From Acidimicrobiales bacterium (GTDB lineage: Bacteria > Actinomycetota > Acidimicrobiia > Acidimicrobiales > Ilumatobacteraceae), in NCBI GenBank assembly GCA_030833305.1, contig JAURHL010000124.1, forward strand, positions 1 through 6,053: a DNA stretch of 6,053 bases, given 5' to 3'. The notes beneath the pieces were generated by a model. That model was not told the DNA's origin, ran no database searches, and was given only the letters and a program-made list of their open reading frames with translations. Made by a program: the position numbers and the translations under genes. How positions within the stretch are numbered: the first letter of the stretch is position 1; every line of letters starts with the position of its first letter. This document shows, piece after piece, positions 1 through 5,993 of this stretch.

Positions 1-6
1 CTCTGA
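1..6 (+). CDS. rplN: 3' end of upstream gene, probably rplN (ribosomal protein L14)
   Basis: The first six bases read CTC TGA, a leucine codon followed by a stop, one base before the rplX start codon. L14 proteins commonly end in a leucine, and rplN directly precedes rplX in the canonical order. Only one sense codon is visible, so the identity rests on gene order rather than on sequence. Confidence 0.45.
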   Translation, partial: L

Positions 7-7
7 G

Positions 8-310
8 ATGAAGATCAAGAAGGGTGACACCGTCGTGGTGATCTCGGGTAAGGACAAGGGCAAGGAAGGCACCGTCTCGCGTGTCATGCCCCGCACCAAC
101 CAGGTGATCGTCGACGGAATCAACGTCGCCAAGAAGCACCAGAAGCCCAAGGGCGCGAACCAGCAGGGCGGCATCATCGACCGCGACATGCCGCTCGACG
201 CCTCGAACGTGATGCTCGTCCACAAGGGCAAGCCCACGCGCGTCGGGTTCAAGACGAACAGCGACGGCACGAAGGTGCGCGTCGCCCGGACCACGGGTGA
301 GGAAGTCTGA
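8..310 (+). CDS. rplX: 50S ribosomal protein L24 (uL24)
   Basis: L24 is an early assembly protein of the 50S subunit that binds the 5' part of 23S rRNA and lies near the peptide exit tunnel. The 100-residue product has the usual length. A KOW motif fills the N-terminal part (about residues 4-31, with GDTVVVISGKDKGKEGTV at 6-23), followed by the conserved block VDGINVAKKHQKP (35-47) and a basic C-terminal half with SNVMLV (66-71). The ATG at 8 is the natural start because the protein begins directly with the conserved MKIKKGD. Its ribosome binding site would lie at or before the window edge. The stop codon overlaps the rplE start by one base (TGATG), which suggests translational coupling. Confidence 0.97.
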   Translation: MKIKKGDTVVVISGKDKGKEGTVSRVMPRTNQVIVDGINVAKKHQKPKGANQQGGIIDRDMPLDASNVMLVHKGKPTRVGFKTNSDGTKVRVARTTGEEV

Positions 311-939
311 TGACCACCGCAACATCACCGCGTCTGAAGGCCAAGTACGAGGCCGAGATTCGCGATGCACTCAAGGCCACCCTCGGCGTCTCCAACGTCA
401 TGCAGGTGCCCCGCATCGAGAAGATCGTCATCAACATGGGTGTCGGTCGCGCCACGCAGCAGCCTTCGTTGCTCGAGGGTGCGGTCGCCGACATGACCCG
501 CATCGCGGGCCAGAAGCCCAAGGTCACCAAGTCGCGTGACTCCATCGCCAACTTCAAGTTGCGCGAGAACCAGGCCATCGGCTGCAAGGTCACCTTGCGC
601 GGCGATCGCATGTGGGAGTTCCTCGACCGTCTGATCGCCGTGGCGATCCCGCGTATCCGCGACTTCCGTGGTCTGCCGGTCCACTCGTGGGACGGCCGCG
701 GCAACTACACGTTCGGTCTCGCCGACCAGACCGTGTTCCCGGAGATCGATTACGACAAGATCGACGCGCCTCGTGGCATGGACATCACCATCGTCACCAC
801 CGCGACGACCGATGCCGCCGGTCGGGCCCTGCTCGACGCGTTCGGTTTCCCGTTCAAGCGAGGCGCCGATGCCGCCGCCGCTCCGAAGAAGAAGTCCACC
901 CGTCGCGGCCCGCAGTTCGCAGCCAAGAAGAAGAAGTGA
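310..939 (+). CDS. rplE: 50S ribosomal protein L5 (uL5) with a lysine-rich C-terminal tail
   Basis: L5 binds 5S rRNA, helps form the central protuberance of the 50S subunit and contacts S13 and tRNA. Conserved blocks are SNVMQVPRIEKIVINMGVG (28-46), the L5 signature around MTRIAGQKPKVTKSRDSIA (62-80), RGDRMWEFLDRL (97-108) and GNYTFGLADQTVFPEI (131-146). The family normally ends shortly after GFPF (179-182). Here about 25 more residues follow (185-209), rich in Ala and Lys and ending in four lysines. The tail makes the protein 209 residues, against the usual 178-187 or so. GAGGAAG at 299-305, inside the end of rplX, is the likely ribosome binding site, and the start overlaps the rplX stop by one base. 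Confidence 0.97.
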   Translation: MTTATSPRLKAKYEAEIRDALKATLGVSNVMQVPRIEKIVINMGVGRATQQPSLLEGAVADMTRIAGQKPKVTKSRDSIANFKLRENQAIGCKVTLRGDRMWEFLDRLIAVAIPRIRDFRGLPVHSWDGRGNYTFGLADQTVFPEIDYDKIDAPRGMDITIVTTATTDAAGRALLDAFGFPFKRGADAAAAPKKKSTRRGPQFAAKKKK

Positions 940-956
940 GCGAGAGGTACTGACTC

Positions 957-1142
957 ATGGCGAAGAAATCTCTGATCAACAAGGCTGCAGCCAAGCCCAA
1001 GTTCAAGGTGCGTGGCTACACGCGCTGCCGCAAGTGCGGTCGCGCCCGTTCCGTATACCGCAAGTTCGGACTGTGCCGCGTGTGCCTTCGTGATATGGCC
1101 CACGCCGGTGAAATCCCCGGTCTGACGAAGTCGAGCTGGTGA
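957..1142 (+). CDS. rpsZ: 30S ribosomal protein S14, zinc-binding type (uS14)
   Basis: S14 is a late-assembling protein of the 30S head and contacts 16S rRNA near S3 and S10. The 61-residue product is the short zinc-ribbon form (type Z, also annotated rpsN). Cys24, Cys27, Cys40 and Cys43 form two CxxC pairs that bind one zinc ion. The C-terminal block LCRVCLRDMAHAGEIPGLTKSSW is typical of the family. GAGAGG at 942-947 lies 9 nt before the ATG. The gene starts 17 nt after rplE, and its stop is embedded in the ribosome binding site of rpsH. No zinc-free long S14 lies in this window. Confidence 0.97.
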   Translation: MAKKSLINKAAAKPKFKVRGYTRCRKCGRARSVYRKFGLCRVCLRDMAHAGEIPGLTKSSW

Positions 1143-1149
1143 GGTACCA

Positions 1150-1551
1150 ATGCTGACTGATCCCATTGCCGACATGCTCACCCGCATCCGCAACGCCAAC
1201 ACGGCGATGCACGATGAGGTGAAGATGCCATCATCCAAGCAGAAGGTCGCTCTGGCCAAGATCCTGGAGCAGGAGGGTTACATCGCCGGTTTCGCGGTGG
1301 CCCCGAATGCCAAGGGTCCCGGCGAGGTGCTCACCATCTCCATGAAGTATTCCGCTGAGCGCCGTCGCACCATCGCCGGCATCAAGCGCATCTCGACTCC
1401 CGGTCTTCGCGTGTACCGCAAGTCCGACACCGTGCCGCGCGTGCTCGGTGGCCTCGGAGTCGCCGTCCTATCCACCAGTCAGGGGCTCATGACCGACCGC
1501 GAGGCGCGCAAGCGCAAAGTGGGCGGCGAAGTCCTGTGCTACGTGTGGTGA
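1150..1551 (+). CDS. rpsH: 30S ribosomal protein S8 (uS8)
   Basis: S8 is a primary 16S rRNA-binding protein that organises the central domain of the 30S subunit. In E. coli it also represses translation of the spc operon by binding near the rplE start. Whether that control exists here is unknown. The 133-residue product has the usual length. It opens with TDPIADMLTRIRNA (3-16) and ends with the signature GLGVAVLSTSQGLMTDREAR (101-120) and GGEVLCYVW (125-133). The ribosome binding site GTGAGG (1139-1144) overlaps the rpsZ stop codon, 5 nt before the ATG, so the two genes are probably coupled in translation. Confidence 0.97.
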   Translation: MLTDPIADMLTRIRNANTAMHDEVKMPSSKQKVALAKILEQEGYIAGFAVAPNAKGPGEVLTISMKYSAERRRTIAGIKRISTPGLRVYRKSDTVPRVLGGLGVAVLSTSQGLMTDREARKRKVGGEVLCYVW

Positions 1552-1566
1552 GTCGAGGAGACCAAC

Positions 1567-2109
1567 ATGTCACGTATCGGTAAAGCACCCATCACGGTTC
1601 CCGCCGGAGTCGAGGTCAAGACGTCGGGCAACTCCATCACGGTGAAGGGCCCCAAGGGCTCGCTCACCCGTGAGTTGGTCGGCGGAATCTCGGTTCGCCA
1701 GGAGGAGAACTCGCTTCTGGTCGAGCGTCCCAACGACGAGCGTCAGTCGCGCAGCTTGCACGGTCTGTCGCGAGCCTTGGTGAACAACATGGTCGTCGGG
1801 GTCACCGAAGGCTTCGCCAAGGAACTCGAGATCGTCGGCGTCGGTTACCGCGCCGAGTTGAAGGGACCGTCGGCGATCCGCCTGAACCTCGGTTTCTCGC
1901 ACCCGGTCGACGTGGCCGCCCCCGAGGGCGTCACCTTCGAGGTTCCGGTCCAGACCCGCATCATCATCAAGGGCATCGACAAGGAAGCGGTGGGTCAGGT
2001 GGCCGCCAACATCCGTTCGATCCGTAAGCCCGAGCCCTACAAGGGCAAGGGAGTCCGCTACCTCAACGAGCGCATCCTCCGCAAGGCCGGTAAGGCCGGC
2101 AAGAAGTGA
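1567..2109 (+). CDS. rplF: 50S ribosomal protein L6 (uL6)
   Basis: L6 binds 23S rRNA near the sarcin-ricin loop and the GTPase-associated region, where elongation factors dock. The 180-residue product has the usual length and the two-fold repeated L6 domains (about 1-82 and 83-180). It opens with MSRIGKAPI, has VKGPKGSLTREL at 26-37, GVGYRAELKG at 91-100 and the bacterial L6 signature PEPYKGKGVRY at 155-165, and ends in a basic tail (KAGKAGKK). GAGGAG at 1555-1560 lies 6 nt before the ATG and is one of the clearest ribosome binding sites in the window. The gene follows rpsH after 15 nt. Confidence 0.97.
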   Translation: MSRIGKAPITVPAGVEVKTSGNSITVKGPKGSLTRELVGGISVRQEENSLLVERPNDERQSRSLHGLSRALVNNMVVGVTEGFAKELEIVGVGYRAELKGPSAIRLNLGFSHPVDVAAPEGVTFEVPVQTRIIIKGIDKEAVGQVAANIRSIRKPEPYKGKGVRYLNERILRKAGKAGKK

Positions 2110-2140
2110 CCGGCGTCCGAAAGATCAACAGGGATACGAA

Positions 2141-2506
2141 ATGACCAAGATCAGCAAAGAACGTCGCGAGAGCCGTCTCATCCGGCACAACCGCGTGCGC
2201 AAGAAGATCCACGGCACCGCCGAGCGCCCGCGCTTGTCGCTGTACCGATCGAACAAGCACATCATGTTGCAGGTGATCGACGACGATCTCGGTGTCACCA
2301 TCGCGTCGGCCTCGTCGAACGAGCCGACCCTGCGCCCCGCCGGTGGCAGCACCGTCGACGCCGCCAAGGCGTTGGGCAAGACCGTGGCCGAGCGGGCCAA
2401 GGCCGCTGGCGTGAGCAAAGTCGTGTTCGACCGTGGTGGTTACCTCTATCACGGTCGCGTTGCCGCGGTCGCCGAAGCCGCTCGTGAAGCCGGACTGGAG
2501 TTCTGA
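2141..2506 (+). CDS. rplR: 50S ribosomal protein L18 (uL18)
   Basis: L18 binds 5S rRNA and, with L5, attaches it to the central protuberance of the 50S subunit. The 121-residue product has the typical length. It has a very basic N-terminus (residues 4-31), then RPRLSLYRSNKHIMLQVIDD (29-48), an Ala-rich middle part (73-90) and the conserved end VVFDRGGYLYHGRVAAVAEAAREAGLEF (94-121). The spacer after rplF is 31 nt, the longest between ribosomal protein genes here. The ribosome binding site is weak (AGGGA at 2130-2134, 6 nt before ATG). The stop overlaps the rpsE start by one base. Confidence 0.96.
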   Translation: MTKISKERRESRLIRHNRVRKKIHGTAERPRLSLYRSNKHIMLQVIDDDLGVTIASASSNEPTLRPAGGSTVDAAKALGKTVAERAKAAGVSKVVFDRGGYLYHGRVAAVAEAAREAGLEF

Positions 2507-3147
2507 TGACCAACAACCCGAACAATCCGAACCCGCGTCAGGGCGATCGTGGCCCGGGCAACCCGCGCCAAGGTGATCGTCCCGGCCCCGGCCAGGGCAA
2601 CACGCCCGACGGCGGACGCGAGTCGCGTGTCATCCACATCAACCGCGTGGCCAAGGTGGTCAAGGGCGGTCGTCGTTTCTCGTTCACCGCGCTCGTCGTC
2701 GTCGGCGATGGCAACGGCCGCGTCGGTCTCGGTTACGGCAAGGCCAAGGAAGTTCCCTTGGCCATTCAGAAGGGCACGGAGGACGCCAAGCGCAACATGT
2801 TCTCGGTCCCGATGGCCGGAGCGACCATCACCCACCCGATCATCGGCATCCTCGGAGCCGGCCGCGTCATGTTGAAGCCGGCCGCGCCCGGTACCGGCGT
2901 CATCGCCGGTGGTGCTGCTCGCATCATCCTCGAGGAAGCCGGCATCCACGACGTGCTCGCCAAGTCGCTCGGCTCGTCGAACGCGATCAACGTCGCTCGC
3001 GCCACCATCAACGGACTGCAGAGTCTGCAGCGTCCCGACGAAGTGGCCGCGCGTCGTGGGATTCCCGCCGATTCGTTCGTCCCCAAGGGACTGTTGAAGG
3101 CCTACACCGACACCAAGAAGTCGATCGCGGCCGGAGAGGCTCACTGA
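2506..3147 (+). CDS. rpsE: 30S ribosomal protein S5 (uS5) with a repeated Asn/Pro/Gly/Arg N-terminal tail
   Basis: S5 sits at the mRNA entry side of the 30S subunit, next to S4 and S8, and influences decoding accuracy and helicase activity. The core starts near residue 38 with RESRVIHINRVAKVVKGG. The N-terminal RNA-binding domain follows (GGRRFSFTALVVVGDGNG at 54-71, GYGKAKEVP at 76-84), then the C-terminal domain with GAGRVMLKPAAPGTGVIAGG (116-135) and GSSNAINVARATINGL (156-171). The first 37 residues are a disordered-looking tail holding two copies of NPRQGDR (9-15 and 19-25). Total length is 213 against about 167 in E. coli. GGAG at 2497-2500 precedes the ATG by 5 nt, and the TGATG overlap with rplR supports this start. 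No in-frame ATG nearer the core offers a better one. Confidence 0.96.
   Translation: MTNNPNNPNPRQGDRGPGNPRQGDRPGPGQGNTPDGGRESRVIHINRVAKVVKGGRRFSFTALVVVGDGNGRVGLGYGKAKEVPLAIQKGTEDAKRNMFSVPMAGATITHPIIGILGAGRVMLKPAAPGTGVIAGGAARIILEEAGIHDVLAKSLGSSNAINVARATINGLQSLQRPDEVAARRGIPADSFVPKGLLKAYTDTKKSIAAGEAH
2530..2580 (+). repeat. Two-copy in-frame direct repeat in the 5' end of rpsE
   Basis: Two 21-nt units, 2530-2550 and 2560-2580, lie 30 nt apart and both encode NPRQGDR. They match at 18 of 21 positions. The three differences are all synonymous third-base changes (CGT/CGC, CAG/CAA, GGC/GGT). The duplication is therefore old enough to have diverged while the peptide stayed the same. Confidence 0.75.
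3133..3139 (+). promoter_or_regulatory. Ribosome binding site that decides the rpmD start
   Basis: GGAGAGG lies 10 nt before the ATG at 3150, inside the end of rpsE. The alternative in-frame ATG at 3186 would give a product closer to the usual L30 length, but I see no purine-rich site before it. This favours the upstream start and hence a longer L30. Confidence 0.6.
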
Positions 3148-3149
3148 TC

Positions 3150-3374
3150 ATGGCTACGTACAAGACCGTCGTGCACACCGGACCGATGATCACCGTCACC
3201 CAGGTGAAGTCGTCCACTCACGCCAAGCCCAAGAGTCGTGGCACCCTTCGTGCGCTCGGACTCGGTCGCATCGGAAAGTCCAACGTGCTTCCCGATCGCC
3301 CCGAGATCCGCGGCATGATCGCCCGCGTCCCCCATCTGGTCGAGGTTTCCCCGGCCACGTCCAAGGAGAGCTGA
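3150..3374 (+). CDS. rpmD: 50S ribosomal protein L30 (uL30), slightly extended at both ends
   Basis: L30 is a small 23S rRNA-binding protein of the 50S subunit. The core is clear: ITVTQVKSS (14-22), KPKSRGTLRALGLGRIGKSN (26-45) and DRPEIRGMIARVPHLVEV (49-66). The product is 74 residues, while bacterial L30 is usually about 60. The surplus is about 12 residues before the core and 8 after it. The ATG at 3150 has a good ribosome binding site and lies 2 nt after the rpsE stop. A start at ATG 3186 (62 residues) is possible but lacks a visible ribosome binding site. Confidence 0.95.
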   Translation: MATYKTVVHTGPMITVTQVKSSTHAKPKSRGTLRALGLGRIGKSNVLPDRPEIRGMIARVPHLVEVSPATSKES

Positions 3375-3377
3375 CCC

Positions 3378-3869
3378 ATGCGCGTCGACGAACTAGCACC
3401 GGCACCGGGCTCGACCCATCGCAAGAAGCGGCTCGCCCGCGGTATCGGCGGCAAGGGTGGCAAGACCGCCGGCCGAGGAACCAAGGGTCAACATTCGCGC
3501 GGTCGCGGCAAGGTCGCTCGCGGTTTCGAAGGCGGCCAGATGCCGCTGAAGCAGCGCGTGCCGAAGTTGAAGGGCTTCAACAACCCGTTCCGCATCGAGT
3601 ACCAGGCCGTCAACCTCGACACCATCAACGAACTCGACGAAGCCGTCGTCACCCCCGAGGTGCTGTCGGCTCGTGGTGTCCTGCACAAGGACGTGTTCGT
3701 GAAGGTGCTCGCTCGCGGACAAGTCACCCGCAAGGTCGACGTGTCGGCGCACGCCGTGTCGAAGGCGGCCCAGTCCGCCATCGAAGCGGCCGGTGGTTCG
3801 GTCACGATCATTCCGCTCCCGTACAAGGTGCGCCCGGCTGCCAACGGCAACCAGTTCACCAACCGCTGA
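3378..3869 (+). CDS. rplO: 50S ribosomal protein L15 (uL15)
   Basis: L15 is a late 50S assembly protein whose extended glycine- and arginine-rich N-terminal arm threads into 23S rRNA. The arm is visible at residues 18-53, with RGIGGKGGKTAGRGTKGQHS at 21-40 and GFEGGQMPL at 49-57. The globular domain follows, ending in the signature region KVDVSAHAVSKAAQSAIEAAGGSV (119-142). At 163 residues it is somewhat longer than the usual 145-150, with a short extra C-terminal part (VRPAANGNQFTNR). AAGGAGAG at 3363-3370 lies 7 nt before the ATG. The start is 3 nt after the rpmD stop. Confidence 0.97.
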   Translation: MRVDELAPAPGSTHRKKRLARGIGGKGGKTAGRGTKGQHSRGRGKVARGFEGGQMPLKQRVPKLKGFNNPFRIEYQAVNLDTINELDEAVVTPEVLSARGVLHKDVFVKVLARGQVTRKVDVSAHAVSKAAQSAIEAAGGSVTIIPLPYKVRPAANGNQFTNR

Positions 3870-3917
3870 TTCGGTCGTCTCTCGATCGATGACCATCGCT
3901 AGACCCGAGGAGTACAC
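3870..3917 (+). other. 48-nt spacer between rplO and secY
   Basis: This is the longest non-coding gap inside the gene cluster and separates the ribosomal genes from secY. It has a small inverted repeat, CGAT-GACC-ATCG, at 3887-3898. The secY ribosome binding site lies at its 3' end. I see no convincing -35/-10 pair and no T-rich terminator, so secY is probably read through from the upstream genes. Confidence 0.5.
3907..3912 (+). promoter_or_regulatory. Ribosome binding site supporting the GTG start of secY
   Basis: GAGGAG lies 5 nt before the GTG at 3918. The next in-frame methionine is at residue 23, inside the first membrane segment, so the GTG is the only reasonable start. Confidence 0.75.
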
Positions 3918-5240
3918 GTGCTGTCGAACCTGAAGAACATCTTCAAGGTGCCGGACCTGCGGAACAAGATCTTGTTCACGGTCATGATGGTCGTGTTGTA
4001 TCGCATCGGCGCGCACGTTCGCGTCCCGGGCATCGATGATCAAGCGGTTCGGCAATTGCGCGAGTCGGCTCGCCAGCAGGGCGCGCTCGGCTTCCTCAAC
4101 CTGTTCTCGGGTGGAGCGTTCTCGTCGTTCGCCATCTTCGCTCTGGGCATCATGCCGTACATCACCTCGAGCATCATCATGCAGGTGCTCACGGTTGTCA
4201 TTCCGAAGTTGGAGCAGTGGCAGCAAGAAGGTGCGGTCGGTCAGCGCAAGATCACGCAGTGGACGCGTTACGTGGCCATCGCCATCGCGTTGCTACAGGC
4301 CGCCGGGCTCACCTTCATCTTCGGACAAGGGCGAGGCTCGGCCTTCTTCACGGCCTCGGCGAACGCTCCCGACATCGTGCTGTTGCCCGATGGCATGTGG
4401 CCCCGGGGCTTGTTGGTGATCATCAGCTTGGTGGCCGGGACGGCCCTCTTGATGTGGATGGGCGAGCTCATCAGCCAGCGCGGCATCGGCAATGGAATGA
4501 GCATCCTGATCTTCGCCTCGGTGGTCAGTTCGCTTCCGTTCAGCTACTACTCCATCCTGCAGAGCAAGAAGTGGGTCGTCTTCGGAATCCTGGTGGCCAT
4601 TTCCATCGGAATCCTCATCGCGGTGGTGCGCGTCGAACTGGGTCAACGCCGTATCCCGGTGCAGTTCGCCAAGCGGGTGGTCGGTCGTCGCATGTACGGC
4701 GGTCAGAGCACGTACATCCCGTTGAAGGTCAACCAGGCCGGCGTGGTCCCCATCATCTTCGCCAGCTCGGTGATGTTGCTTCCGGTGCTCGTCACCAACG
4801 TGATCGGCAGTGACAGCGGGTGGCGACGCACGGTCACCGAATGGGTCGACCGCAACCTGGTCTCGTCCCAAGGATTGTTGTACATCGTCTCGTTCGCCCT
4901 GTTGATCATCGCCTTCGCGTACTTCTACAACTCGATCGCGTTCGATCCCATCCGTCAAGCGGATCAGATCCGTCGTCAGGGTGGTTTCATCCCGGGTATC
5001 CGTCCCGGGCCGCAGACCGAGCGCTATCTGGCCAAGACGGTGAACCGCATCACGCTTCCCGGTGCGTTGTTCGTGGCGTTCATCGCGATTCTTCCGTACA
5101 TCGTGTTGTGGGTGGGCGACGTGCAGTCGTTCCCGTTCGCCGGCACCACCGTGCTGATCGCCGTCGGTGTCGCGCTCGAGTTGATGCGTCAGGTCGACAG
5201 TCAGTTGATGCTGCGCAATTACGAGGGATTCTTGAAGTAA
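3918..5240 (+). CDS. secY: Preprotein translocase subunit SecY
   Basis: SecY forms the protein-conducting channel of the SecYEG translocon in the cytoplasmic membrane. It exports unfolded proteins with SecA and inserts membrane proteins from the ribosome. The 440-residue product is full length, with ten membrane segments at about 18-37, 68-92, 115-136, 163-182, 192-207, 219-238, 273-296, 317-337, 378-399 and 402-424. The plug region is at about 56-70 (GALGFLNLFSGGAFS). The cytoplasmic loop between segments 6 and 7 has GQRRIPVQFAKR (242-253). The loop between segments 8 and 9 has GGFIPGIRPGPQTERYL (355-371), where SecA and the ribosome bind; Arg362 appears to match the critical arginine of that loop in E. 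coli. The start is GTG. adk follows after 4 nt. TTG leucine codons are frequent. Confidence 0.98.
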   Translation: MLSNLKNIFKVPDLRNKILFTVMMVVLYRIGAHVRVPGIDDQAVRQLRESARQQGALGFLNLFSGGAFSSFAIFALGIMPYITSSIIMQVLTVVIPKLEQWQQEGAVGQRKITQWTRYVAIAIALLQAAGLTFIFGQGRGSAFFTASANAPDIVLLPDGMWPRGLLVIISLVAGTALLMWMGELISQRGIGNGMSILIFASVVSSLPFSYYSILQSKKWVVFGILVAISIGILIAVVRVELGQRRIPVQFAKRVVGRRMYGGQSTYIPLKVNQAGVVPIIFASSVMLLPVLVTNVIGSDSGWRRTVTEWVDRNLVSSQGLLYIVSFALLIIAFAYFYNSIAFDPIRQADQIRRQGGFIPGIRPGPQTERYLAKTVNRITLPGALFVAFIAILPYIVLWVGDVQSFPFAGTTVLIAVGVALELMRQVDSQLMLRNYEGFLK

Positions 5241-5244
5241 TCCG

Positions 5245-5910
5245 ATGATCACGGGTGTCCGCCTGATCATCATCGGCCGTCAGGGAGCCGGCAAGGGAAC
5301 GCAGTGTCTGCGTATGTCCCGGCACTACGTGGTGCCCCACATCTCCACCGGCGACATGTTGCGGGCCGCCGTTCGCGAGGGAACCGAACTCGGTCGATTG
5401 GCCGAGCAGGTCATTCAGGCCGGCAGGTTGGTGGGCGACGAGATCATGATCGGTTTGGTGGCCGAGCGACTGCAACAGGATGACGCGCGCAACCGCGGCT
5501 ACATCCTGGACGGCTTCCCCCGAACCGTGGCCCAGGCCGAGGCCCTCGACCGGATCTCGGTGGATCGACCCATCGACGCCGTCATCGACATCGACGTTCC
5601 TCGCGACATGGTGATCGCGCGGATCTCGTCGCGTCGCACCTGCCGTGACTGCGGGACCAACTACACATCCAAGGGGGGCGAGCACAGCCCGTGGATCTGC
5701 GATTCGTGCGGGGGAGACGTGGTGCAGCGTGCCGACGACACCCCCGACGCCATCAATCAACGTCTGGATCTCTATGAGAGCCAGACCAGTCCCTTGCTCG
5801 ACTACTACGGACGGCAGGGTCGTCTGACCGTCATCGACGGCTCGGCATCTCCCGATGAGGTCTTCGCCCGTCTCACATCGGCCGTCGATGCGTCGCGGCG
5901 CCCCTCGTGA
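5245..5910 (+). CDS. adk: Adenylate kinase, zinc-type LID
   Basis: Adenylate kinase converts ATP + AMP to 2 ADP in the cytosol and balances adenine nucleotides. The P-loop is GRQGAGKGTQ (11-20), with Gln where most bacterial enzymes have Pro. AMP-site blocks are HISTGDMLR (32-40, with Arg40) and LDGFPRTVAQAEA (88-100, with Arg93 and Gln97). The LID is the long form, with Cys133, Cys136, Cys152 and Cys155 as two CxxC pairs that should bind zinc. Arg131, Arg162 and Arg173 fit the phosphate-binding arginines. Length (221) is normal for the long-LID type. The ATG lies 4 nt after the secY stop with no strong ribosome binding site close to it, so translation may depend on coupling to secY. Confidence 0.97.
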   Translation: MITGVRLIIIGRQGAGKGTQCLRMSRHYVVPHISTGDMLRAAVREGTELGRLAEQVIQAGRLVGDEIMIGLVAERLQQDDARNRGYILDGFPRTVAQAEALDRISVDRPIDAVIDIDVPRDMVIARISSRRTCRDCGTNYTSKGGEHSPWICDSCGGDVVQRADDTPDAINQRLDLYESQTSPLLDYYGRQGRLTVIDGSASPDEVFARLTSAVDASRRPS

Positions 5911-5917
5911 TCGCCCC

Positions 5918-5926
5918 TGTGGATAA
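5918..5926 (-). promoter_or_regulatory. Perfect DnaA-box consensus 9-mer
   Basis: The + strand reads TGTGGATAA, so the minus strand reads TTATCCACA, the strong consensus box for the replication initiator DnaA. It starts 8 nt after the adk stop. Such an AT-rich 9-mer is unexpected by chance in so GC-rich a stretch. It is a single box, no second box is visible nearby, and this is not the usual gene neighbourhood of oriC. If functional, it would more likely be a titration or regulatory site than an origin. Confidence 0.4.
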
Positions 5927-5966
5927 CCGTGGCCGGCCCGGGTCGCGAGCCCGGACTGCCCCCATC

Positions 5967-5993
5967 GGGTCGACCGGGTCGACCGGCCCGACC
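5967..5993 (+). repeat. Three-copy 9-nt tandem repeat
   Basis: Two exact units GGGTCGACC (5967-5975 and 5976-5984) are followed by a variant GGCCCGACC (5985-5993). Each exact unit contains the 8-bp palindrome GGTCGACC. If the open frame from GTG 5907 were translated, the units would encode Gly-Ser-Thr twice and then Gly-Pro-Thr. Confidence 0.7.

Noticed and set aside
285..330. S8 autoregulatory binding site at the rplX/rplE junction, as in E. coli
   Set aside because: I could not recognise an S8-type helix here. The stop/start overlap leaves little untranslated RNA; a structural covariance search would be needed to decide.
3870..3917. Separate promoter for secY in the spacer after rplO
   Set aside because: No plausible -35/-10 pair is visible, and 48 nt leaves little room for one upstream of the ribosome binding site.
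4217..4813. 198-codon + strand frame inside secY
   Set aside because: It is an Arg/His/Gly-rich shadow of secY with no domain and no ribosome binding site of its own.
3393..5273. Long minus-strand open frames opposite rplO, secY and adk (277 and 326 codons)
   Set aside because: They mirror strongly conserved + strand genes, consist of Asp/Arg/His-rich low-complexity peptide typical of antisense frames in GC-rich DNA, and match no family.
5920..5930. -10 promoter element in GGATAACC
   Set aside because: It does not fit TANNNT well and no -35 partner is visible at the right distance; the DnaA-box match explains the same bases better.
5938..5954. GC-rich hairpin after adk as an intrinsic terminator
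   Set aside because: The stem is only five GC pairs and no T-run follows, so it does not meet the usual terminator pattern.
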